From: Phialocephala subalpina
Lineage: Eukaryota > Ascomycota > Leotiomycetes > Helotiales > Mollisiaceae
Assembly: GCA_900073065.1 (NCBI GenBank)
Contig: FJOG01000023.1
Span: forward strand, 996,179 to 1,060,178
Length of the DNA: 64,000 bases
Reading direction: 5' to 3'
The position numbers and the translations under genes were made by a program. Position 1 is the stretch's first letter. Every line of letters starts with the position of its first letter. Positions 1 to 10,380 of the stretch are shown here, piece after piece. The notes under the pieces were generated by a model, which did not search any database, was not told the DNA's origin, and worked only from the letters and a program-made list of their open reading frames with translations.

Positions 1-1063
1 TAATCTTCTTCTCCTGATTATTACGCCTCTCTGTAATAAAACGCCGTATTCCTTCTCGACGTGCTCGTGGCCTGCAATCACACTCACCCTAGCCTAGCCA
101 GACATTGACTGGTGGTTTCGTGGTTGATGCCAGGTTGAGTTTGGCGATGGTTGACTACCACGGTCCGGGACGCGGGCTTACCAAGACGCAGGTGGTGTAA
201 CGGCGTGGTTGAAGTTACGTATTTGATGGACGGGCTTCTGCTGGCCAGATATGTGACAGGCGATCCAGAAGCATAAAACCAGACCATAGAAAAGATCGGG
301 TTGGCGATGCGGGAATGCTGAGAGGTCTAGAGCTCGAGAGCCCAGATGTCGACGGCCAAATTAGCAAGGTGTTACAGGGTATCTCCATATTGTCCATGTA
401 CGAGAAGTGCAAGAAGCGTATCCCCAGTACTGTAGACAGTCTCTGTACGCAACGCAGAGTAGGACTGCGACCCGATGGGTTGTAGGTTGGCCAGACTGTG
501 TTGTCAACGCGGTACCGGTGACAGCTCCTGATTCTGTGTTCCTCGAGCGCATGGGATTTCCGAGAAATCGACATCGACATCGGCTTTGTAATGCAAGCGA
601 TTTGGTCACAGGGGTGAGACGCGAGCCGAGCCGAGCCCGGGATGACGAATGACGAGGTGGCGCCAAGTCGATGACCCCAACCGAAAAAATTCCTGACACT
701 TTTCTGTCATGTTTATGAAGATATACTTATGTTCGACTCAAATAGATATCAGCGCCTCCAATTACTCAAAAACGTCTGAGACAGCTGGCACAAGCTGCAG
801 CCATGCGAAGTTCTCAACCCTTGCTCGAACAATCATTCCTCTTCCTCGCCCCCGATTGAACAGAAGATAATCTCCGGCCAGTCGGAACTATCCAATTGTC
901 AGTAACATCTTTGTTTGGCTAAGGATGCGGGTGCGCAGCCTTCGAATCAGACAGCAGCATTTGCTTCCTGCATCAGCGAGAGTTCATCATGTGATCCAAC
1001 AATCGGCATCGTTGCCTACAGTAGTCTTGTGCTGCACTTCTAGAGGGACGATAAGCTATCACG
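1..1063. other. No gene recognised
   Basis: Only short overlapping open frames on both strands, none with a recognisable domain or good start and splice context. The last ~200 bases are presumably promoter and leader of the gene starting near 1064. Confidence 0.6.
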
Positions 1064-2427
1064 ATGAGTATCACCTACTTTATAAGTCCTTTCGTTCTAT
1101 CTTTTATCTGGTACTACTCTCTCGATCATCTTCTGCGAAGTTCGTTGTCACATAAGTCCATTTTCCTAGTCGGTAATACAGCTCTCCCTTTGTTCACAGC
1201 CACCTACGAAGTGCTCGAGCCGACTACATTCAAGTCCGTTTCTAGCTACATCTGGTTCTCTACTCTATATTTTCTGGGAGTGCTTCTCGCAGCTCAGCGT
1301 CTCAAGTCATCGACCGTTGAAGGTTACGTCGATCACACGTTAGTCATTGTCCGACAGCACTATCAAATGTCCATTAATCCATCATCAATAAGGGTACATC
1401 CCTTTCGTCGGCGCTTGGACAACTAAACCCGGTAGCATCCAACCAAAGGTCTGCCCCTGTTGAGGAACCAACACCAATACCTCCGCCTACCCCAATTCAC
1501 GAACTCTCCATCCCCGTCAACCCACAAGGCGAGTGCCCGTTATTCACCGCCATCCCTCCCGAGGTCCGTGATGACATCTTCAAATACGCTCTTGCCGAAA
1601 CCTTCAAAACAGATCCCTCATCCAAACATCCAGAATCCGTCTCTCGTCCCGGTTGCACCTCAAAACGCATCATCCACACCTCCCTCCTCCAAACATGTCG
1701 CCGCATCTATCTCGAAACTTTCACTCTTCCCATCAAAAACAAAGAGCACGTATTCTGGCATGCTCCCGACCGCGGTCCCCACGGCCACCGCTTTCCGAAC
1801 CTGTATTCCTTTGAACACGAAATATGGTATTTTGGTCTCATGACTTCATGGCAGCTCAAGTTGGTGAAAGAGGTTCACCTCTTCACTCAAATGTATTGGC
1901 TCGAAGGCCAATTCCTCGTTTTTTGTAACCAACCTTATCTCAGCCAAGTCGAAAAACTCAAACTCACCATAAGAAGAGGGGATTGGTGGTGGAATGAAAG
2001 AAATGCGCCTTTGTATATCCATCCCAAGCGCACGATTCGGTCAGGGGGCGAAATGCTCGTTACCATCAATCGGGAGGAAAACCCCAATACCCAAGAGCAC
2101 TTTCTTGATAACGCGTGTGGTTCAGCATTCAAGCAACTCCCCTCTCTCAAAGAGCTAAAAATCGAGTTCGAAACCTCAGATGACAAGAAAGGGGAGTTGG
2201 AAATTGTTGTGGACTGGGCGAAGACTTGGAGGTTTCCTATGGGGGGAAGAGGGGTGTTGAGTGCTGAGGGTTTGGATGTCAAGAGGACGACGTGGGAAGG
2301 GGCGATGAGTCACTGGAGTGATAGATGCCCATATTGTGGCGCCCACAATCTTGCGCCGTGTATGAATGCTAGAACGCCTGATGAGCAAGCTGAGTGTGTT
2401 GAGAGGACCGAGAGGAGAGCACAGTAA
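1064..2427 (+). CDS. 2EXR/F-box-like fungal protein with possible N-terminal membrane segments
   Basis: The well-supported part is the frame running from about 1436 to 2427. It holds a short N-terminal motif (LFTAIPPEVRDDIFKYAL, then LLQTCRRIYLE) typical of the large fungal 2EXR/F-box-like families of unknown function, followed by a long mixed alpha/beta region ending in a Cys-rich tail (CPYCGAHNLAPC). This frame has no ATG before 1840 and an upstream stop at 1375, so it must be spliced to an earlier exon. The likely first exon starts at ATG 1064 and encodes two hydrophobic segments. Two in-frame junctions are possible: donor 1323 to acceptor TAG at 1435 (branch site AACTAAAC just upstream), or donor GTTAGT at 1339 to acceptor AAG at 1448. 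Function is unknown. The 3' coding end lies inside the first copy of a 250-bp tandem duplication. Confidence 0.55.
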
Positions 2428-2728
2428 TCAAGCCTTTTCTTTGTTCGCCTCTTGAATTTTGCTGTGTTGGGAGCTCCCGAGGTTTCCTATGGGGGGAAGA
2501 GGGGTGTTGAGTGCTGAGGGTTTGGATGTCAAGAGGACGACGTGGGAAGGGGCGATGAGTCACTGGAGTGATAGATGCCCATATTGTGGCGCCCACAATC
2601 TTGCGCCGTGTATGAATGCTAGAACGCCTGATGAGCAAGCTGAGTGTGTTGAGAGGACCGAGAGGAGAGCACAGTAATCAAGCCTTTTCTTTGTTCGCCT
2701 CTTGAATTTTGCTGTGTTGGGAGCTCCC
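2229..2728. repeat. Exact 250-bp tandem duplication
   Basis: Bases 2229-2478 are repeated head to tail at 2479-2728 with no difference that I can see. The first copy carries the last ~66 codons, the stop codon and early 3' UTR of the upstream 2EXR-like gene. The second copy therefore contains an orphan reading frame (about 2481-2677) encoding the same C-terminal peptide without its own promoter or start. Perfect identity implies a recent event or an assembly artefact. Confidence 0.9.
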
Positions 2729-3758
2729 CTCCTCTGCCAGAGTTGAATTCGAAATCTAATTGGCATTCATGCTTTTGTTCTCAAAGTATGTTTGCTCCAT
2801 TTTAATATGTCAAGGGTTTCCCAATAGCCAAGAGCTCTTTTCAGATAGAGACAATGAAGCTTCCTTTTCGGATATTCAGATACCGGAAAATCAAAGCAAG
2901 CCTCTCAAACAATCATAAGAGTCATATTTAACTCGACATTCAAACCCAGACTCTTTTCAATATTTTCCAGTGCTCGGATTCGGATAATGAGATATGTGCT
3001 TTCCTGTATTCGCATCGGTCGAATTTGGGACATTCAGGAAAAGCTTACCAACCCAACCAGCTCAGATTCCAACACAGACATCAACTTCAAATTCTTCTAC
3101 TATTATCACCGACCCTTAAATTGGGACCCTTGAGATGGTTGTCGATTCCAAACTGGGGTATTCTAACTTAATCTTCACTTTTGACCTTCGTGGCTTCTCG
3201 ATTACGGACATTCACGTCCAAAGTATTTCCATGCATTCTTGGCGCACACTCTCAGCAATCGCAATCCACCTTTTCGAGCTCGAAAACTTTAGAAGGACAG
3301 ACATTATCCTGTCAATAATGGCAGAATTGTCAAGCGAAGGTTCTCCAAGAACAAACAGTTCATTTCCATGACAAGCTGACATCCATCCAGTGCGATCTCG
3401 GCACGGTCCTCCATCACACCTCTTCACTCCAGTTCCCCGCATCTGAGTAGGTGAATTTATCTCAACAAGCTCAAGTTCAAACTTAATTCTCGATCTAGAC
3501 TGCATTCAGAACAGGAAAGGATGATGCCTGTCTCTCTTCACCACTTCGAACTTAGCCGAACTTTATCGAAAAGAAAGTTTACGCAGCCGTGGGGATCAGG
3601 GAAGTTCTTGGTCGGTGACGGAAGGGAGCATCCAGCGAATCGCATCACTCGTATCTTCAGCATTTGGATCATTTTTATATAAGTAAGAAGATAAGAATGA
3701 CATTTGTATTCTGGTATTGTTTCAATTTGTTTGTGCATTTGCCTGTCGCTAGAGCGTC
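2729..3758. other. Intergenic, nothing recognised
   Basis: AT-richer DNA with short chance frames on both strands. It contains the 3' flank of the duplicated block and the 3' UTR of the dehydrogenase on the minus strand. Confidence 0.6.
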
Positions 3759-5186
3759 TTACTCGATCTTGATAGTCACCTTCCCAAAATGCTTCTGGTC
3801 CCACTACACAACGAGTTAGCATGCGCCTTTCCCTTGAATAATTCCGAGCGTCGAGGAACGAGGCTCTTGAGACCGCATCTCAAGGAAGGAAATAGATTTA
3901 CCATATACTGATACGCCTCCTTCAATTCCTCCAACCCAAATACCTTCTCATCGACGACGGGTTTGATCTTATTCCCCTCAATCGCTCTGTTCATTTCTTC
4001 GAATTGGATTCTGCTTCCAACATATATACCGCGCACGGCACAGATGCTGTTGAGACAATCTAAGAATCCAGGTTGTTGTTCATCCTTCACTCCTCCCAGA
4101 AATCCGATGATGGAGATCACGCCGTCGATTTTGATGGCTTTGAGTGACTGGGTCATGGTTTTTGGACCCCCGACCTCGATGATGTGTGATACGCCTTCGC
4201 TGTTTGGTGTGAGAGCCTTAGCCTTGTCGCCCCAGTCGGATGTCTCTCTGTAGTTGAGGACATGATCCGCTCCAAGCCCCTTCAATACCTCAGCTTTCTT
4301 GCTCGAACTCGTAGTAGCGATGACTGTCGCACCAGCAGCTTTTGCGAATTGGACAGCGAAGATTGATACTCCGCCTGTGCCTTGTGTCAAGACGACGTCG
4401 CCTGGTACGAGGGGTTTGAGGCCGTAGAGAGCATTCCAGGTCGTGACGGCGGCGCAGGAGAGGGTTGAGGCTTGGAGGTATGAAAGTGATTCGGGCATGG
4501 TGACGAGGCCGGATTCGTTGAAGGTGCCGTATTGGCGGAGGGTGCCGTTTATGACGCCGCCGACGCCTGTGGCTACGGTTTCTGTTGGAAGGGAGGTTAG
4601 CTTTGTATTTGAGTGGAGGGCGGGTCGAGGTAGAGAAACGGAAAATGTGTATCTGGCATAGTAAAGAGGAAAACTTACGTGAATCAAGGCTTCCTCCAAT
4701 GTGCCCTTGGTTGAAGAGTGTAACGACCTTCGAGCCGACTTGGAATCGAGTGACTTTTGGTCCAACGGCCACGACTTCTCCAGCCCCATCACTGCCTGGG
4801 ATTACTCCGTCTTTTTGTGGGAAGGGGTACATTCCTGGAAGTGTTAGTTATTGTGTTCTTGTGCTAGTAGCGGTTCGCAGAAGCTCGCAGAAAATATCTC
4901 GTGGTGGCTTTCGGCTCTCGAGGCATAGTGCTAGGGAGGCAATGGACTCATTCGTACCTGTGCAATATTCAGTCATTGCCTTTCAGTTGTATCGACTTTG
5001 AAGTTGAGAAGTACCTTTTGGAATGATCAGATCACGGTAGTTCAAAGACGCAGCATGGAACTTGACCAGGACTTCATAGTCAGAAGGCTGAGGGACAGGA
5101 GCTTCTCTGTTGAGCTTCAAGCTTTCGAAGCCATCCATCCCCTCGACGGTCCATACTTTGTTGGTCTTTGGGATTGAAGCAGACAT
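3759..5186 (-). CDS. Medium-chain dehydrogenase/reductase (quinone-oxidoreductase-like alcohol dehydrogenase)
   Basis: Four exons on the minus strand: 5186-5015, 4834-4679, 4581-3902 and 3803-3759, giving 350 residues. All junctions are GT..AG and keep frame. The N-terminal GroES-like half shows NYRDLIIPKG, then MYPFPQKDGVIPGSDGAGEV, the usual opening of MDR proteins. The Rossmann half carries TQGTGGVSIFAVQFAKAAGA, a nucleotide-binding loop of the zinc-independent type. The C-terminus WDQKHFGKVTIKIE is typical of the family. I do not see the four-Cys structural zinc loop of classical alcohol dehydrogenases, so it fits the NADPH-dependent MDR7-like/zeta-crystallin-like group found across fungi. 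The physiological substrate cannot be inferred. The ATG at 5186 is the only sensible start, and the length is normal. Confidence 0.9.
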
Positions 5187-5557
5187 GGTGAAATTAATTT
5201 AGAAATGAAAATTTGGAAAAAAACTTCTGGAAATCACATTTATATAGAGAATATGACAGTGGAGAGGGGAGAGAGTTTGAATTCCTTGAAATAAAAAAAA
5301 CTCTAGAACAACATGGCGACAATTGGAAGTCCACTCTGTGCCAACGACAGTTATGATGTTATCATCGAAGTCATGAAGCTCCTCGCCCCATACAAGCACC
5401 CATAGATGTTCGGTCTTAGCACTCGCCTTCTGCATAGCCTTGTCTGTGGGAAGAGTTTCTGTGGGAAGATGAATACGAGTACCAAATGCGCAGATCTGAC
5501 TAATTGACTCGAACAGGTAAGATCTACAACGCATCTGAAACTCAGAAGAAGGATTGA
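5187..5557. other. Promoter-side intergenic DNA of the MDR gene
   Basis: Contains the upstream region of the minus-strand dehydrogenase, including a TATA-like ATTTATATAG stretch near 5238-5247. No other gene is seen. Confidence 0.5.
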
Positions 5558-5723
5558 TACTTTTGTCCCAGGATGAATAAATGTACCCTTTGAGGGTTTA
5601 TACTTCTAGAGCTTTCCACATATAAACTCGATCAAAGCAGCACGCTTATTGGCCCAGAGCCCTTACTCTGTCCGTGCTTTAGAACCCTCAAGGGGTACAT
5701 TTATTTATCCCGGGACAAAAGTA
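5558..5723. mobile_element. MITE with ~39-bp inverted repeats, Tc1/mariner-type TA flanks
   Basis: The left arm from 5560 (CTTTTGTCCCAGGATGAATA...) and the right arm ending at 5721 (...TTTATCCCGGGACAAAAG) are near-perfect inverted repeats about 39 bp long with roughly three mismatches. They enclose ~84 bp of unrelated DNA with no coding capacity. Each end is flanked by TA (5558-5559 and 5722-5723), the target duplication of Tc1/mariner elements. Size (162 bp), long terminal inverted repeats and TA flanks fit a miniature inverted-repeat element mobilised in trans. No transposase is present in the window. Confidence 0.75.
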
Positions 5724-8700
5724 GGTACATGACCCTCTTTCGACAGCAGTTTTGGACCTTTTCACTATATTCTCGCTCAAGGTGTTGTGAATGACGTCCT
5801 CTGCGGCGAGGAACTTAGTGGGGTTCAGCAACAATTTGATTCGTCCTCTCTCTCCAACCTCGGATACAGCTCACTGCAGACAACAAAAGGCAGGGAACAA
5901 CTCATCGGCAGATGGACGGCCTGCAGAAGAGGCTTTTCGGGATAGAGTGAGTGCTTGCTGATGCCTTTGACATCATCACGAGAAATATTTGCTCGCCGAT
6001 GCTCGTTCACGAGTCGAATCCGCTGCTGCTGAGCACGTTCAACGACCGTGCTGTACTGCTCTTCGAGCTGGGGACTCATCGCAACTGGATTTGGCCTCTC
6101 GAGTGTTGCAACGTGCATCGGTGACCACTTGGATGCCGAGAAATGTTTCTTGTTGTTCGGAGCCAGACTTCCCCTTGCAACATGCAGGTCTGCCATGGCT
6201 GGAACACTGATTGGTACATGATACATCTTAGTATTGAGGGGCCCGGAGAGAGTTTGAGACAAAAGGAATGGTGGGACGACTTTGAATTTGGATATTAATA
6301 ATTGCTAGGACTTGAGATGAGGCAAAAGAGTTGTAACTTTGAAGGCCGACATTCTGTCTGAAAGCAGCGGGAAGAAATGATGGGGCTGGTGATGCGACGA
6401 TCACGTGGACGAAACCTTAATCGAAGGAAATCCTTGACCGCAAGGGTTCGCGCTCTTGCATCTCGATCCGAGTGAGATGCGCCTTGAAATGCACTCACAG
6501 ATATCTCATGTGCTGATGCGTGCCGCATTGGGCTCATCTTACGACCCTCCTGTTGGGCTCTGCCTTCAGCTCTTGTCTACTCTGTTGTCGGTGTGAAGAG
6601 TAAGCACTCCTCGCGTCGAATCCCATGGTGACACAGCTGTTTCCCCCCTGGTATCGAGTTGATGGGAGGTGGGATCGAGACTGCCCGACACATCGTCTGA
6701 AGCGCTGACAAGGTCAGTCTCGACGATATGGCTCGAAAGGGAATGCTCGAGATGAAGGGCCATCGGTTTCCGTCCCATGTGTCTTGTCGAGATGAATGTC
6801 AATATTCGTTGGTCCTATGAGTCTCCTGGGCATTGCAGAACCACGCCGTGGCACGTTCTGTACTTGGTCGACACGTGAAGTTTTGATTGCGCTCGATGTT
6901 ATCCTTCCGAGAATCAAGCCGATTTGTGAAGGCCGAGAACCAGCGAGAGCACTTTTGTTTCTCAACCTCCCGTTTTTATCTGGCCGAGATTAATTGACAG
7001 AGCAAACAATCTAAGACAGATTAATGCCGTTCCCCCGAGACCCTAAAGCGTGTCATAAAAGATCCGATCTGAGTTGACCGTCGCAAGTCGAGACCCAACA
7101 ATCCAACGTTATATGGTCAGCAGGCAGGTGTGGTAACGGATAGGCGTTACACTTTAATCGCGGTAGGGTCTGGAGGCTCCTGCGGGATAATCGGGAGTGC
7201 CGCCGCCAGCATGCCTCTTCATGATTTGAGTTGAGTTGCACTAAACATGGAGAACGAGCAAGGCAGTTAAGGCTCACTTTCCGTCATCTATAATATCTAC
7301 AAAGCTTCCGAGCATGGGACATGGGGATCTGCTTGTGTCAGGGGACGGTTGATCACGCTCCTTGACCGGCGATTCGACGAATATCGTAAATAACATGCAG
7401 CATTAGATTCCAGGTACGCTTGTATCAGATTGATCTCTACACAAAGTCACATTATGATCAGGATATCATAAGATAGCCATAATATGGTTGAGGATTCGAA
7501 TTCGGGTTCACGAGAGAACCATGAGGCGAGGCCGGCTTCTCAATAGCACGGGCCATAGAGTGTGGTGCCTTGGAGGAGAGACCAGGAGGACCAATAGGGC
7601 ATCCGAGGTCTGCATAACAGCCCCGTCAATTTGCGGAGATCGAGACGAAATGCCTACAGCCACCAACGAACGACCCTGTCCACATGTGCCCTGCCACCTG
7701 ACAAGAGACCTTAGGGTGCTGGCGATACCATGGTTCGCAGCTGGAGCCAGTCGAAGAATTTTACGGCCTCGTTTCGAGGTTTCACTGTGACGAACTTCGT
7801 TCTCGAAGACCGGAAAGCTTCGATCTGATCTCTGCGTTCCTGGAAGCAGCCTAGTCCGGCCTCCGCATTTCTGCACCTGCATATGGCAACATACGGGAGC
7901 ATATGGCACTTCATCTCGGCGGCTTGGAGGCATGTTGATATCGCAGTGTGGCTGCGGAGGCATGCGGAGGCATGCGGAGCCCTCTGGAGGCTTCATATCC
8001 GGGGTAAGCTTAAACTTGCAGCGCATGCTGGGCCATGAATTGGACTTTGGTCGTGATTGCAGGAGTGCCGCTGTGTGCATTTCAATTCCTGATTCAGTGA
8101 GTACCGAGTCGGTGGCTGACGATTGTGTCCACCAAAAACCACCAAAAGTCTTCGCGAGGAGCAGAAGATCACCACATATCAATATGGGGCCGAAAATCAT
8201 CGCGCAAGTGTCGCATGGGGACCACCTGCACCCTGGCCCAACCAGAATCTGGAGGTACAGTGGGGCCTTTGCACTTGCACTGGAGGGCACATGCGAGCAA
8301 GAGCAGCAAGTTGACAGGACGGCAGCGCCAAGAGAATGAGGGAACATCGGACCGTTTGACTGCTGGGGCGACCAGGAATCCCCCCTCGTTCGGCGCGCAG
8401 GACCCCTTCTCACCATGCACGACACATTCGTTGCTCCTTGCTTTCAGTCAGGCAGGCGCGCGAAGAGTCGACCAGATCAATGACGGCCTGCAGTTGCACT
8501 CGGACGTGAGGAAGCAGAGAAGGGTGACGAGAGGCTTCTTATTTATGCCTTTAATGAAATTGCGCCAAAGGGTCAGGATACGGTTTTCTGGAATAATTGT
8601 TCATCTCAGAGAGGAAGGTGATTGGCGCAATAATTGTTTTGCCATTCGCCATGAGGTGTGGAAAGCGTGGACGGCGGTCGCCTTTATTAAGGTACGAAAG

Positions 8701-10380
8701 GGAGAGTCTAACTCGATTGCCCCAGACGCGCGAAGTGGGGGGGGGGGAGAGATCTGGCAGGTGGCAGAGCAGGCGATGGCCTTACCTCGGCAGTCCTGGC
8801 GGGTATCGAGGGCGTGAGGCTTGGGGTCGACGGCTGCACTTGTTAGGGTTAACCTTACTTCCCTACAGCAGGACTTAGAGCCTCTCTGATCGGTTGCAGT
8901 CTACCGGTCGGCGTCGTGCTAGCGAGGAGGTGGCACCAAGAAGAGCCATGGGACTTTGTTACGCCAGTTACTAGTGAGCACGCCGCAGAGACGAACGCTG
9001 GTTGGAGCGCGAGGTGGACAGCGGGCCAACGTTGGATGTAATATCTGAGGCCCGAATGCTGGAGACGGAGCACTGCAGCAGTTCGGCCTTTCTGGTGCCA
9101 TGAAATGCGTCTTCGATGGGCCAGAAAGCATGGTAGACTTTGGTAGAGTGGCCGTAGAAGCAGTTGCAGAGGCGTTCGAGTTTGTAGTGTGCCTCTCAGT
9201 CCTCGGTTTTCCTCCAGGATCCGCAGCGGCGAGGACCCCTTTTAGCGAATGAGGTCCGACTTCTTCAGCGTCTCCCCCCGTTCCCCAGCTCGCTTACGGC
9301 CACACGAGCACGCGCTGCAGACAACTGCCTCATAGCGCATAGCTCAGTCCCGCTCTCTCCAGACTGGCTTGACACTGACAGGTCAACAGGTCATCGAGGT
9401 TTTTGCGCTCATACGGTCTGTATGGTCCTCTCTCGACTGCTGGGTTACGATTCCTCTCTGATCGGCTGCCTGGTGCATTGCCATGAACGCATACGTTGCT
9501 CATCCTCTCTCTTTCTCTCTGCTTTCTCTCCGCCTTCTTTTGTGGCCGTTACTGTCATCGGCTCATCGTCGTGATCGTGCATGCCCGTCGCCAGTGCACC
9601 CAATGGCCGTGGCATCGTGCAGCAGCATCGCCGAACAAGCTGCCCTCGCAGCAGATGGTGCACTTTCCGCCCCTGCAAGTGCCCGCCGTTGACAGAATCC
9701 GGAAAAAGTGCAGCCGAGTCGAAGTCTCCTTCACCATTTCTCGGAGGCAAGCCGCCGTGATGCCTGGTCTTTCCCAAAGCTTTACTTCCCATACTTCCCA
9801 CTTTCTTCCCAGACTGCCCCCCGTCCAGCTCCCCAGTTTCTGCTCCCCCGGCCCTTTCCCACTCTCAACTCAACTCCCCCGTCGTCTTCGGCCCCAAGTT
9901 ATCAACTTGCCAGCAATATCACCTCCGTCCAATTGCTGACTACTGTCCGCTCGCAGGGAAGGCACTGCACCTTGACCAGGCACTTGCACTTGCCTCGAAC
10001 AGTCACTAATTCAGCACCCTGGTCTCTCCACAGTCCAGAGCAATAAACTCCAGATCGTGCCCTCTATCCTCTTTTTCTCTCATGCAAACCCCGCCATATA
10101 ATATAATTGATTGCCCTGTCACCTGGTGGCGCTGACCACTATTCGACTCTTGTTTCCCTCTTCACAGAGTGCCTCATACAGAGGTCCCTGCTGATGATCA
10201 AGAAGACCAGCACATCCCGGACCGCATTAAGCAGATATAGATAGATGCTCCGGCCTACATCTTCTTGAGGACGCTCGCTGTCAGGACATTTTCACCTTTC
10301 TTCTCCACCATACTTTTACAACCATCGCATCGAAGCCTTGTTGATCCTTCTGCAAAGAAGTCGTCACCTGCAAGACCTTC
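5724..10380. other. Long gene-free stretch upstream of xlnR
   Basis: About 4.6 kb with no recognisable gene. Open frames of up to ~300 codons exist on the minus strand (7508-8425) but have no domain, overlap other equally long frames and look like chance. The part from about 9480 to 10150 is pyrimidine-rich and leads directly into xlnR, so it is probably promoter and long 5' leader. A 10-bp unit (GCGGAGGCAT) is repeated 2.6 times at 7954-7979, and a G9 run sits near 8738. An AT-rich TATA-like stretch (ATATAATATAATTG) lies near 10097. Confidence 0.55.
9831..9851 (-). promoter_or_regulatory. Paired CreA/CRE-1-like motifs in the xlnR upstream region
   Basis: On the minus strand, CTGGGG (9831-9836) and CCGGGG (9846-9851) both match the SYGGRG consensus of the carbon catabolite repressor CreA and are 9 bp apart; another CTGGGG is at 9283-9288. 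Repression of xlnR by CreA is known in Aspergillus. The motif is short and occurs by chance, so only the close pairing and the target gene make it notable. Confidence 0.3.

Noticed and set aside
5825..6262. Minus-strand frame of ~145 codons
   Set aside because: The frame start is TTG and the first in-frame ATG is at about 6229. Protein-like in parts but no recognisable feature, so not called.
7508..8425. 305-codon open frame on the minus strand
   Set aside because: No domain, odd Cys/Arg/Ser-rich composition, long overlapping frames on the other strand and no splice or start context; judged chance in the xlnR upstream region.
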